DNA of 64,000 nucleotides from Advenella mandrilli. GTDB taxonomy: Bacteria > Pseudomonadota > Gammaproteobacteria > Burkholderiales > Burkholderiaceae_B. The number at the start of each line of letters is the position of its first letter. The stretch's first letter is position 1. Location of the stretch: positions 1-64,000 of the forward strand of contig NZ_JAENGP010000004.1 of assembly GCF_016595155.1 (NCBI RefSeq), in the 5' to 3' direction. The notes beneath the pieces were generated by a model, which had not been told where the DNA came from, made no database searches, and worked only from the letters and a program-made list of their open reading frames with translations. The position numbers and the translations under genes were made by a program. Below, one piece after another: positions 1 through 7,449 of the stretch.

Positions 1-1
1 T

Positions 2-451
2 GAAATGACGGCGAGAAAGACGCCGGTACGCGTCTGTAGAAGTGTGAGTGCTGTTCATAAGTTCCAACCTAAAAATAGATTGGAACCTATTGTCGTTTTT
101 CTACGAGGAAATTCAAGACGGCACTGGGCGGAGCATTACGCCAATATTAAGGTGCCCAGTGGTGCTAATTGCAATCTGAATGGGACACGGGTTGATGGCA
201 ACATCGAGGTCTTTCAAAATGCCACTCTCGTACTTAAAAACGCCAAGGTTGATGGTAACGTGATTTCAAAACAAGCCAGCCAGATTCAAATTAGTGATAG
301 CCGCATCGATGGCAATATCGAAGCCAAAACCTATACGCCCTCATTTTCCGTAAAAAATACAACCGTTGATGGCAATATTGTTTGTGACCAGGGCAGTCGC
401 CTGCAAGGCGGCAATAACCGGATTGATGGCGATATAGAATGCCCGCGTTGA
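2..451 (+). CDS. Repetitive beta-helix-like protein, N-terminus abnormal or partial
   Basis: The reading frame is open to the window edge; the first ATG is at 5. Residues from about 45 on (counted from that ATG) form five units of 19-20 residues, each with a [VI]DG[ND][IV] core at 63, 82, 101, 121 and 140. This spacing fits a stacked beta-helix or bactofilin-like fold. Two Cys (56 and 127) and a Cys near the end would suit an exported protein. The first 45 residues are Arg-rich and look nothing like a signal peptide, so the true N-terminus may lie upstream, or the 5' part may have been replaced or frameshifted. A 7-bp inverted repeat (GTTCCAA/TTGGAAC) sits within this odd segment. No function is assigned; the repeat domain is clear, the start is not. 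Confidence 0.55.
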   Translation, partial: EMTARKTPVRVCRSVSAVHKFQPKNRLEPIVVFLRGNSRRHWAEHYANIKVPSGANCNLNGTRVDGNIEVFQNATLVLKNAKVDGNVISKQASQIQISDSRIDGNIEAKTYTPSFSVKNTTVDGNIVCDQGSRLQGGNNRIDGDIECPR

Positions 452-480
452 TCTAGAACCGTTTAGGTATAACCTTTGTA

Positions 481-1329
481 TTACATATGCTCAGCGTGAA
501 AACGCTGCAGCATGGTGAACGCTTCATCAATAGAATCAACCATCTTGAACAACTCCAGGTCGTGCTCATTAATCATGCCCTCTTCTACCAGGAATTCAAA
601 ATCAATGGCGCGCTGCCAGAATTCTGAACCAAAAAGTATGATAGGAATGGGATCCATTTTTTTGGTCTGTACTAACGTTAGCACTTCAAACAGCTCATCC
701 ATGGTTCCGTAGCCGCCTGGGAAAACAACCAGTGCTTTTGCCCTGACCAGAAAATGCATTTTCCTGAGCGCAAAATAATGAAAACGGAAAGCAAGTTCAG
801 GCGTAATAAACGGGTTTGGCGTTTGTTCGTACGGCAAGGTGATATTCAAGCCGATTGAACGGGCCTTGCTTTCAAAGGCCCCACGGTTAGCGGCCTCCAT
901 AATGCCGGGGCCGCCACCGGTTGTAATAACATAATCACAATTACCCTGATACTGGTAGTGTTCGGAAATCATCTTGGCAAAACGGATGGCCTGCTCGTAA
1001 TAGTATGAGTTGCGCAAATTACGTTCTGCCTTTTTATGGGCTTTGATCATGACTTCATCTTGCGGTGAGGCATCCAGCATTTTCTGGATTTGTTCCATTT
1101 TACTTTTGGCTTCTTCCGGTGAGCTGATGCGTGCGCTTCCAAAAATTACAACGGTAGAGCGTATGCAATTATCGTTCAAAACTTTATCTGTTTTAAGGTA
1201 TTCAAGCGTCAGACGTTGTGCGCGCAGTTCATCACTGGCAAGAAAATCAGTGTCTTCCTGCGCAAGTCGGTAAGTAGCGCCTTCTTTTATACTTTTTTGA
1301 AGCGCCTTGCGTTGTTCATAATCAATCAT
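481..1329 (-). CDS. LOG family protein (nucleotide 5'-monophosphate phosphoribohydrolase type)
   Basis: This 282-residue protein belongs to the lysine-decarboxylase-like LOG family, which hydrolyses nucleoside or cytokinin monophosphates to free base and ribose 5-phosphate. It shows the family signatures GGGPGIMEAANRG (138-150) and PGGYGTMDE (204-212), the latter holding the catalytic Glu and the phosphate-binding glycines. The N-terminal 55 residues extend beyond the short LOG enzymes, as in the longer TIGR00730-like bacterial members. It is the last gene of a minus-strand run behind a beta-CASP protein and a KfrA-like protein, 88 bp after the former. The ATG at 1329 is the only reasonable start. 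The substrate cannot be told from sequence. Confidence 0.85.
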   Translation of the reverse strand: MIDYEQRKALQKSIKEGATYRLAQEDTDFLASDELRAQRLTLEYLKTDKVLNDNCIRSTVVIFGSARISSPEEAKSKMEQIQKMLDASPQDEVMIKAHKKAERNLRNSYYYEQAIRFAKMISEHYQYQGNCDYVITTGGGPGIMEAANRGAFESKARSIGLNITLPYEQTPNPFITPELAFRFHYFALRKMHFLVRAKALVVFPGGYGTMDELFEVLTLVQTKKMDPIPIILFGSEFWQRAIDFEFLVEEGMINEHDLELFKMVDSIDEAFTMLQRFHAEHM

Positions 1330-1417
1330 TGTTTTTTTACTGTTATATATAAAAATATTATCTGAATGTGGCTATATGCCTGGTGTGCAAGCCCTGCCCT
1401 ATGCTGTGATTATAGTC

Positions 1418-2818
1418 TTAATTAAATGAAACGATTTCCTGCCTTTTGGGAATATGCACATTCCAATTAAGTTCATTTTGCAGCCTGCTGGCCAGGGCTT
1501 GGGCTGGATTGTCCTCGCCATGAACCAGGTACGTGTATTGTGGTGGTTTTTTAAAACCTTTGGCCCAGTTTATCAGGGCTGGCTGGTCTGCGTGGGCGGA
1601 CAGTCCACCAATGGTATGAATGGACGCCCTTACATTAATTTCTTCACCAAAAATACGCACCCTTTTGACGCCATCCACCAGACGGCGACCTAATGACCCC
1701 ATGGCCTGAAACCCGGTAATCATGATGGCGCATTCTGGTCTTCCCAGGTTGTGACGCAGATGATGCTTGATACGGCCTGCATCACACATGCCACTTGCTG
1801 AAATAATAATGGCGCCTGAACGGATTTTATTCAGCATTTGCGACTCTTCAGCGCTTGCGGTGAAATACAGGTTGGGCAGTTCGGTGCCGATTTTCTTCCA
1901 GGTCAGCATTTTTTTGGCTTCTTCGTCAAACAGTTCCATGTGTTGCATGGTGATGGCGGTTGCCTTGCTAGCCATAGGAGAATCAACAAAAACCTTAAGA
2001 TCATTCACTTTATCATGCTGGGCTAATTGTAATAACTGATAGATGACTTCCTGGGTGCGCCCTACTGCAAAAGCGGGAATAATAATATTCCCCTTGGGTA
2101 AAGTGCGGGTGAAAATATCAACGATTTCCTCTTCCGTTGAGTTGCTCGCACGGTGTGGCCTGTCACCGTAGGTGGATTCCATAATCAGGATATCCGCCTC
2201 TTCGATTATGGCAGGGTCACGTAAAATGGGCCTGCTGGGTTGACCAAGGTCACCACTGAACACAATTTTTCGGGTGGTTTCACCCTCGGTGATCCAGATT
2301 TCGATAATGGCGGAACCCAGGATATGGCCCGCATCCTGAAAACGACACTTGATACCAGGAGCCAGATCTATCATGTTTTCGTACTCCACTTCTTTGACAT
2401 GATTAAGTGTTTGCAGTGCATCTGCCATGCTGTAGACAGGCGTTGTTAAGCCATAATGCCGGCCTTGTTTTGAGCGTGGCTTGCGGGCGGCCCGTTCTGC
2501 ATCAACCTCTTGGATATGGGCGCTGTCGGGCAAAAGAACATCCAGTAAATCGGCGGTTGCCCGGGTGGCGTATATATAGCCCGAATAGCCGGCTTTAATC
2601 AATTTTGGCAGCATGCCGCTATGGTCAATATGTGCGTGGGTAAGCAGCACAAAATCCAATTCCTCTGGATTGAAATCAAAAGGTTGTCGATTGCGTATGG
2701 GTGCATCACGTCCCCCCTGCACCATACCGCACTCAACCAAAAACTGAATGTTTCCAGTTTGCACCAGAAAACATGAACCGGTTACTTCACCGGCTGCACC
2801 CAGGAATTTTATTTTCAT
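1418..2818 (-). CDS. MBL-fold beta-CASP exonuclease / RNA-processing-like protein
   Basis: A metallo-beta-lactamase-fold hydrolase of the Ysh1/CPSF73-like beta-CASP class. The zinc motif HAHIDH is at 61-66, the first strand LGAAGEVTGSC at 6-16, followed by a GDLGQP Asp motif, the beta-CASP segment PAFAVGRTQE and a C-terminal HGE. Bacterial members are predicted RNases acting in the cytoplasm; the substrate of this one is unknown. The open frame extends to a TTG at 2854, but the ATG at 2818 begins right before the first beta-strand as in homologues, giving 466 residues, so it is preferred. It lies 52 bp behind the KfrA-like gene and may be co-transcribed with it. Confidence 0.85.
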   Translation of the reverse strand: MKIKFLGAAGEVTGSCFLVQTGNIQFLVECGMVQGGRDAPIRNRQPFDFNPEELDFVLLTHAHIDHSGMLPKLIKAGYSGYIYATRATADLLDVLLPDSAHIQEVDAERAARKPRSKQGRHYGLTTPVYSMADALQTLNHVKEVEYENMIDLAPGIKCRFQDAGHILGSAIIEIWITEGETTRKIVFSGDLGQPSRPILRDPAIIEEADILIMESTYGDRPHRASNSTEEEIVDIFTRTLPKGNIIIPAFAVGRTQEVIYQLLQLAQHDKVNDLKVFVDSPMASKATAITMQHMELFDEEAKKMLTWKKIGTELPNLYFTASAEESQMLNKIRSGAIIISASGMCDAGRIKHHLRHNLGRPECAIMITGFQAMGSLGRRLVDGVKRVRIFGEEINVRASIHTIGGLSAHADQPALINWAKGFKKPPQYTYLVHGEDNPAQALASRLQNELNWNVHIPKRQEIVSFN

Positions 2819-2870
2819 ATTCGCACCCACTTTTATTTCACGCAACTGTAACAATCATAGTCTTGGGGGG

Positions 2871-3932
2871 TTACTTATTCAAGCTGCTTTTTTCTGTTTT
2901 ATCCGTGCTGGTTAAAGAAATGGCATTGAGTTTTTCAAGCAGATGTGACATTTCCTGCTGCAAGGCCTGGTTTTGCTGTTGCCGGGTAAGTGCGTTCGAC
3001 AGTGTTTCGTTTTCCTTTTTCAATTGCCGGTGATGCTGCTCGCTTTGAGACTTATACTGTTCAAATTGAGCATTTAGCAAGCGCGTTTCATCCTGTGCTG
3101 CTTGCAGATTTAAGCGTCCCGTTTCACTGACTTGTGACAGCTCCCGATGTTTTTCATAAACTTCTTCCAACTTGGTTTGCAGTGATTTTTCACGGTCTTT
3201 TTGTATCTTGCTGCTTTGCTCCAGTTTTTGCGCAAGCTGTTTTGTTTCCTGGCGGGCACGGTCAATTTCACTTACCGAGCGCAGTTCCAGAGACCTGAAT
3301 CGGGTTTCAAGCCCTTCCCTTTCTTTGGCATGCTGCCGGTTTATTTTATCCAGGGCTTGTTCTGCCGCTTCTTGCTGGGCCTTGTTTTCTGACAGTAAAT
3401 CGGCAATTTGAATTTTTAACCGCCCTGCTTCTGTATTCAGGTTTTCAAACTCACGGTTTCTTTGGGCTAACATATTCTTAACATCATGAAGTTGGCTGGT
3501 GACATTGGCCAATAATTTTTCCTGTTCCAGCAAGGCGGCTTCATGCAGGCGTTTGTTCTGTTCAAACGTCTGTTTTTCTGAATCCAGCATCTCTCTAATG
3601 CGTTCGTTTTCTTCTTGTTGGCTTTTCACCGCTTCATGTGCAATTTTGGTGGCTTGTTCAAGCGCCAGTTCCCATGCGTGCCGAATAGCCTGCTCTACCG
3701 GCTCAGGCGTTGCTATCGCGCTTTCCTTGGTAAAGGCCGTGCCGTTAATGCGTTTACCTAATATGGCAAACCAGTTTTCCAGCATGGGGCTAATGGTATT
3801 GGGTGAACCCCGCCCTATTTTCAGCCTGATTCGCTCTATGGTGGGGCGTTGCCCTTCTATCAACAATTCATCTGCCGCTTTCCAGACATCTTCCTGTTGA
3901 ATTCCGCGCCCTGTATTTTTTAATTGCATCAT
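2871..3932 (-). CDS. KfrA-type DNA-binding protein with long coiled coil
   Basis: Residues about 15-65 match the KfrA N-terminal helix-turn-helix domain (GQRPTIERIRLKIGRGSPNT segment). The rest, about 85-340, is rich in Glu, Gln, Lys and Leu with heptad character, predicting a long coiled coil. KfrA of IncP plasmids is an autorepressor and partition accessory that binds inverted repeats at its own promoter. Here the gene is chromosomal by context and is divergent from a tyrosine recombinase; a perfect 16-bp dyad lies 18 bp upstream of the start. No Shine-Dalgarno sequence is visible, and the possible -10 (TATATT on the minus strand) leaves a very short leader. Family membership is clear; its role beside an integrase is inference. 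Confidence 0.82.
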   Translation of the reverse strand: MMQLKNTGRGIQQEDVWKAADELLIEGQRPTIERIRLKIGRGSPNTISPMLENWFAILGKRINGTAFTKESAIATPEPVEQAIRHAWELALEQATKIAHEAVKSQQEENERIREMLDSEKQTFEQNKRLHEAALLEQEKLLANVTSQLHDVKNMLAQRNREFENLNTEAGRLKIQIADLLSENKAQQEAAEQALDKINRQHAKEREGLETRFRSLELRSVSEIDRARQETKQLAQKLEQSSKIQKDREKSLQTKLEEVYEKHRELSQVSETGRLNLQAAQDETRLLNAQFEQYKSQSEQHHRQLKKENETLSNALTRQQQNQALQQEMSHLLEKLNAISLTSTDKTEKSSLNK

Positions 3933-3949
3933 TTTGAATACGCTTTAGA

Positions 3950-3988
3950 ATATAGGTTATGATAAGTATAAATTATCATAACCTATAT
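3950..3988. promoter_or_regulatory. 16-bp perfect dyad, candidate KfrA-like operator
   Basis: ATATAGGTTATGATAA (3950-3965) is repeated perfectly in inverse orientation at 3973-3988 with a 7-nt spacer. It covers the place where the promoter of the KfrA-like gene should be and lies about 85 bp upstream of the recombinase start, so one bound protein could control both genes. KfrA proteins are known to autorepress through such repeats; binding here is inferred. Confidence 0.65.
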
Positions 3989-4006
3989 GGTTTATTTGTA
4001 ATATAC

Positions 4007-4027
4007 AATACATAATACATAATACAT
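4007..4027. repeat. Three tandem copies of AATACAT
   Basis: Three exact 7-bp direct repeats follow each other without a gap, between the dyad and the recombinase start, in very AT-rich DNA. They could be iteron-like protein sites or simple slippage. No replication gene is nearby. Confidence 0.6.
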
Positions 4028-4073
4028 ATTATATCTTACAACAATGCAAGATATCCAATCTTTTTAGTTGAAA

Positions 4074-5168
4074 ATGGTGTTTATGCCCACACAAAACCTT
4101 AAATTGCTTAATCACTTGCCGCTGCTGAATCCTGCGTCATTGCACGAGACAACTCAACAAGCCATTGCCGAAATCATGTCCGAGGGAGAATCAAAAAATA
4201 CGCGCAATAGCTACAAAAGTGCCATGAAGTATTGGGCTGTCTGGTACAGGGCGCGCTACAACCAGGCATTTACCCTGCCATTGCCAGTGCCCGTAGTGTT
4301 GCAATTTATTGTTGATCACGCCCTGCGCTACACGTCTTCTGGCGAAACCATTGGCTTGCCTGACGAACTGGATTCCTTTCTGGTGGAAAATAAATTCAAG
4401 GCTCAAAAAGGTCATTTTTCAATTGCCACCCTTTTGCATCGCCTGGCGGTGTTGTCCAAAGCACATAAAGTGGCGTTTGCCAACCCAAATCCCTGTAAAG
4501 ACCCCCGTGTGCAAGAGCTGATTAGTAAAACCCAAAAAGCCTATGCGAAAAAAGGCATGCATTCAATAAAGCGCCCTGCGCTTACCAAAGAGCCGCTTGT
4601 ACAGTTACTGGAAGCCTGTGATCAGTCCCTAAAAGGTCTACGGGATAAGGCTTTAATTTTGTTTGCCTGGGCAAGTGGCGGAAGGCGGCGCTCTGAAATT
4701 TCAGATGCTCACTTTGACCGGCTTATTCACCAATCAGAGACGGGTGAGTACCTGTACCTGCTTTTATATTCAAAGACCAATCAAACCGGACAAGTATCTG
4801 CCGATGCTTATAAGCCGGTCTCGGGTATGGCGGCACAGGCGCTGGCCGACTGGCTTGAAGCCAGTCAATTGAATAGCGGTTATATCTTTAGACAAATCAA
4901 TAAAGGTGGGGCAATTGGTGGGAAATTAAGCCCGGTTTCGATTAATAAAATTATTAAATCCCGTTGCGCGCAGGCCGGATTAAGTGAAGAATTTACCGCA
5001 CACTCGTTGCGCTCTGGTTTTGTGACCGAAGCGGCCAGGCAAAATATCCCCATTGCGGAAACCATGCTAATGACCGGACATCAAAACATTAATACCTTAA
5101 TAGGGTATTATCGCGAAGGAAATGTTTTGGAAAGCAAGGCAGCCAAGCTGTTAGAAAACGGGGTATGA
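4074..5168 (+). CDS. Tyrosine-type site-specific recombinase/integrase
   Basis: An N-terminal SAM-like core-binding domain (about residues 25-160) precedes a catalytic domain with the tyrosine recombinase set: Arg in GGRRRSEI (near 204-206), Lys in YSKTNQTG, HSLRSG (HxxR, 310-313), GHQN (His near 336) and the nucleophile in IGYYRE (Tyr near 345). Such enzymes cut and rejoin DNA at specific sites. At 364 residues it is of full length and seems intact. Starts are possible at TTG 4068, ATG 4074 and ATG 4083; none has a good ribosome site, and 4074 is a compromise. It is divergent from the KfrA-like gene. No att site, excisionase or cargo was found, so it may be a resident islet rather than an active element. 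Confidence 0.88.
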   Translation: MVFMPTQNLKLLNHLPLLNPASLHETTQQAIAEIMSEGESKNTRNSYKSAMKYWAVWYRARYNQAFTLPLPVPVVLQFIVDHALRYTSSGETIGLPDELDSFLVENKFKAQKGHFSIATLLHRLAVLSKAHKVAFANPNPCKDPRVQELISKTQKAYAKKGMHSIKRPALTKEPLVQLLEACDQSLKGLRDKALILFAWASGGRRRSEISDAHFDRLIHQSETGEYLYLLLYSKTNQTGQVSADAYKPVSGMAAQALADWLEASQLNSGYIFRQINKGGAIGGKLSPVSINKIIKSRCAQAGLSEEFTAHSLRSGFVTEAARQNIPIAETMLMTGHQNINTLIGYYREGNVLESKAAKLLENGV

Positions 5169-5240
5169 GCCACGTACACCCCCTGATAGCAAACCATTTG
5201 AGAAAAATCAAACAAAACTTGTGAATATTATATTTATTTA

Positions 5241-5262
5241 TATTATATTTATGTATATAATA
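5241..5262. promoter_or_regulatory. Inverted repeat upstream of the ArsR-type regulator
   Basis: TATTATAT and ATATAATA form a perfect 8-bp inverted repeat around TTATGT, ending 22 bp before the regulator start. The left half is part of a longer direct repeat (TATTATATTTAT, first copy at about 5227). An AT-rich dyad at this place is the usual operator arrangement for BigR/SqrR-type autorepressors. Confidence 0.55.
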
Positions 5263-5284
5263 AATATCATCTTAGATTGAAATT

Positions 5285-5614
5285 ATGAACACGATACCTA
5301 CTACGGATTTATCCACTGCTATGCGGCAAGGTGCAACTGAAGCCATAAAGCTGCTTAAAGTAATGGTCAATGAAGATCGCTTGCTAATGATCTGCCACTT
5401 GTTTGAAGGTGAAAAAACGGTGGGAGAGATTGAGGCATTGCTGGATATTCATCAGCCCAATCTTTCCCAGCATTTAACGGTACTCAGAAAAAACGGGGTG
5501 GTTCAAACGCGCAAGGAAGGCAGAAATGTTTATTATTCTCTGGCAGACCCTAAAGCCATTGCTATGCTTGAAATATTGCATCACTTATACTGTAGCGATA
5601 CCACGTCATCCTAA
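5285..5614 (+). CDS. ArsR-family regulator, BigR/SqrR persulfide-sensor type
   Basis: A 109-residue winged-helix repressor of the ArsR family; the recognition helix region is QPNLSQHLTVLRKNG (57-71). It lacks a metal-binding CxC in the DNA-binding helix. Instead it has two cysteines at 37 and 103, 66 residues apart, exactly the spacing of the redox pair in BigR and SqrR, which form a di- or tetrasulfide bond with reactive sulfur and then release DNA. The next gene is a DUF2892 membrane protein, a common partner of BigR operons. The AT-rich dyad just upstream suggests autoregulation. Sulfide or persulfide sensing is inferred from the Cys pair and the context. No sulfide oxidase or persulfide dioxygenase gene is next to it. 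Confidence 0.82.
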   Translation: MNTIPTTDLSTAMRQGATEAIKLLKVMVNEDRLLMICHLFEGEKTVGEIEALLDIHQPNLSQHLTVLRKNGVVQTRKEGRNVYYSLADPKAIAMLEILHHLYCSDTTSS

Positions 5615-5696
5615 TGTGTATTCAACGTAAAATTTTGTGCTCAACATCAACTCAATCTTGTCAGTTTTTTGTTAATCCATTAAAAAGGGCTTTCTC

Positions 5697-5891
5697 ATGA
5701 ATAAAAATGTTGGCGGTATCGATAAACTACTCCGTATTATCGTGGGTGTCGTATTAATTGTGCTGGCTATTACCGGAACCATCGGCTGGTGGGGCTATTT
5801 AGGCATTATCCCCCTGGCAACAGGCTTGTTTGGTTATTGCCCTCTTTACTCAATCATTGGCTGCAAAACTGGCTGCCCGCTTAAGAAATAA
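5697..5891 (+). CDS. DUF2892 (YgaP-like) inner membrane protein
   Basis: A 64-residue protein made of two hydrophobic helices (about 13-30 and 34-50) between an N-terminal NVGGIDKLLRI motif, typical of DUF2892, and a Cys-containing tail (YCPLYSIIGCKTGCPL). In YgaP-type proteins this module anchors a rhodanese sulfur transferase to the membrane; here it stands alone. It follows the ArsR regulator by 82 bp and probably belongs to its regulon. The cysteines make a role with reactive sulfur reasonable, but its biochemical action is not known. Confidence 0.8.
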   Translation: MNKNVGGIDKLLRIIVGVVLIVLAITGTIGWWGYLGIIPLATGLFGYCPLYSIIGCKTGCPLKK

Positions 5892-5897
5892 CCAGCC

Positions 5898-5920
5898 AAC
5901 CCTATTACTTTAATAGGGTT
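5898..5920. terminator. Hairpin between convergent genes
   Basis: AACCCTATTA and TAATAGGGTT form a perfect 10-bp stem with a 3-nt loop, placed where the DUF2892 gene and the M23 peptidase gene converge. It includes the stop codon of the peptidase. There is no strong U-tract on either strand, so it may stop transcription only partly or protect 3' ends. Confidence 0.5.
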
Positions 5921-6564
5921 CGGATACGGGCGTTTTTTTGCTTAACACTAATGCCCGGTCCTTTTACCTTTATGATCGCAGGCAGTTGCATCTCTTTTCC
6001 GGTTGCCGGGTTCACGGGTTGACCGTGTTTTCTGATTTCATAATGCAGATGCGGCCCTGTCGAGTTTCCGGTTGAGCCTACAAAACCAATCAACTCCCCT
6101 TTCTTTACATAAGCGCCATGTGTTAGCGCTGGTGCATAGCGCTCAAGATGGGCATAAAGTGTGCTGTAGGTATCGTCATGCTTAAGCACAACCGTTTTTC
6201 CGTATCCACCACGATTTGCCATATAAACCACTTTAGCCGCCTGTACGGCTTTAACCGGTGTACCTGCCGGTGCTGCAAAGTCGGCACCGGTATGCAGTCT
6301 CATTTCCTGAAAAACCGGATGCATGCGCCAGCCATAAGCAGATGAAAAGCGTGCGCCTGGTAATGGGTCAACCATGAGGTCCTGTAGTGTTATATTCTTT
6401 TCGCAGTGGTCACAACGGCCCATAACAACCACATCACGGTCCAGTTCGGGTATATCACTCAGGTCGATGTCGGTGTTGCTTTGGGCTGATGCCATAAGTG
6501 GCAGCCCCAACACGAAAAGCAGCAAATATTTATTCAAGGCTACGGTCCAGACAGGATGGCTCAA
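5905..6564 (-). CDS. M23 family metallopeptidase (LytM domain), exported
   Basis: A peptidoglycan endopeptidase with a signal peptide (hydrophobic 10-26, cleavage near ASA-QS). The LytM domain starts with FSSAYGWRMHPV (73-84) and contains HTGAD (His91, Asp95), YAHL (His139) and HLHYE (His172, His174), the complete Zn and catalytic set. A CDHC motif at 51-54 before the domain could form a disulfide in the periplasm. Such enzymes cut peptide cross-links in the cell wall. The start in the open frame is TTG at 6564 without a good ribosome site; a TTG nine codons further in would still keep the signal sequence. It is a single minus-strand gene, convergent with the DUF2892 gene. Confidence 0.85.
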   Translation of the reverse strand: MSHPVWTVALNKYLLLFVLGLPLMASAQSNTDIDLSDIPELDRDVVVMGRCDHCEKNITLQDLMVDPLPGARFSSAYGWRMHPVFQEMRLHTGADFAAPAGTPVKAVQAAKVVYMANRGGYGKTVVLKHDDTYSTLYAHLERYAPALTHGAYVKKGELIGFVGSTGNSTGPHLHYEIRKHGQPVNPATGKEMQLPAIIKVKGPGISVKQKNARIRTLLK

Positions 6565-6672
6565 GGCACAATAAAACCCCGATAAGTAAAAATGAAGTTT
6601 TTAACGCGATCACTCGCTATATAATCGCTGTCATTAACCTTATATTAGTAGACATTTCGGGTAAAACCAACC

Positions 6673-7086
6673 GTGAAATTGATAAAAACCGTAAAACCGC
6701 TTATTGCCCTGCTCTTTGGTACTTTAGTGCTATCAGGATGCAACGCAGAATCTTATCCACCAGAAGTCAAGACTGACCTGGTTTCCCTGTGCATGGAAGG
6801 CATTTTGTCGGGCCAAACCAATGTAATTGACAAAGACGGAAAAAAGCCCAGTGCGGCTGATTTCCTGAAATTATGTGAATTCAGATACGGGGAATTTATT
6901 AAAGAAGTACCGCTGGCTGACTATTTGGCCCAACAAACCCATCTTTATGAAAGTTTTCAGCGAGCCTACCGCCAGAAGTACGTACTTGAAGATGTTTACA
7001 ATAGTCTTTCTCCCAAAGACAAAGAAACCTTTGCGATTACCTCCAAAGTCATGCTTGGGTTGGAAACCGAAGAGGTGGAACAATGA
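6673..7086 (+). CDS. Small lipoprotein, first of two related Cys-containing exported proteins
   Basis: Not recognised as a named family. It has a lipoprotein signal (LVLSGC lipobox, Cys23), so it should be anchored to a membrane facing the periplasm. The mature part has two Cys in the pattern LCMEG...LCEFRYGEFIKEVPLADYLA, which reappears in the next protein as FCMTR...VCESRFATLETRIPYDNYKA. The two genes therefore look like diverged paralogues. The start is GTG at 6673; no better start keeps the signal. Its stop overlaps the start of the next gene by 4 bp (ATGA), so they are translationally coupled. The two Cys could form a disulfide. Function unknown. Confidence 0.7.
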   Translation: MKLIKTVKPLIALLFGTLVLSGCNAESYPPEVKTDLVSLCMEGILSGQTNVIDKDGKKPSAADFLKLCEFRYGEFIKEVPLADYLAQQTHLYESFQRAYRQKYVLEDVYNSLSPKDKETFAITSKVMLGLETEEVEQ

Positions 7087-7415
7087 GAACCTTAACACAC
7101 CATTTTGCAGGCGCCCTTCTTGGCTTTTTTATGATGGTTACCACCAGTCATGCACAGGAACAAGCCTACCCCCAGTATGAAAAAGAAAAAGCCATTGTTT
7201 TTTGCATGACGCGTGAGTATGTGCTGTTGTATCAGGAGGAACCTGCTGAAGTGGACCTGTTCCCAGTGTGCGAATCACGCTTTGCCACACTGGAGACCCG
7301 TATTCCCTATGATAACTACAAGGCGGTACGTGATAAAGGCTACATGCTTTACAAGGACAAGCAAAGTGCTGAATTACTGGAAAAATATTACAGTATTCTG
7401 ATGGGAAACCAATAA
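7083..7415 (+). CDS. Small exported protein, paralogue of the preceding lipoprotein
   Basis: A 110-residue protein with a classical signal peptide (cleavage near SHA-QE at about 24-25). The mature part shares with its neighbour the arrangement Cys-Met, then Cys-Glu-x-Arg-[FY], then [VI]-Pro-x-x-x-Tyr. It starts within the last codon of that gene (4-bp overlap) and is followed after 34 bp by a Bug-type receptor gene with its own strong ribosome site. The pair is probably soluble (this one) plus lipid-anchored (the other). No function is known to me; binding of a ligand or a partner in the periplasm is a guess from context. Confidence 0.7.
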   Translation: MRTLTHHFAGALLGFFMMVTTSHAQEQAYPQYEKEKAIVFCMTREYVLLYQEEPAEVDLFPVCESRFATLETRIPYDNYKAVRDKGYMLYKDKQSAELLEKYYSILMGNQ

Positions 7416-7436
7416 ACGTACACACCAATCGTTACC

Positions 7437-7442
7437 AAGGAG
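7437..7442 (+). promoter_or_regulatory. Ribosome binding site deciding a TTG start
   Basis: AAGGAG stands 7 nt before the TTG at 7450. The next in-frame Met lies after the signal peptide, so this site supports the TTG start of the receptor gene. Confidence 0.75.
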
Positions 7443-7449
7443 ATTTACA

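Noticed and set aside
4007-4027. Iterons of a plasmid origin
   Set aside because: Only three short copies, with no replication initiator or DnaA boxes nearby.
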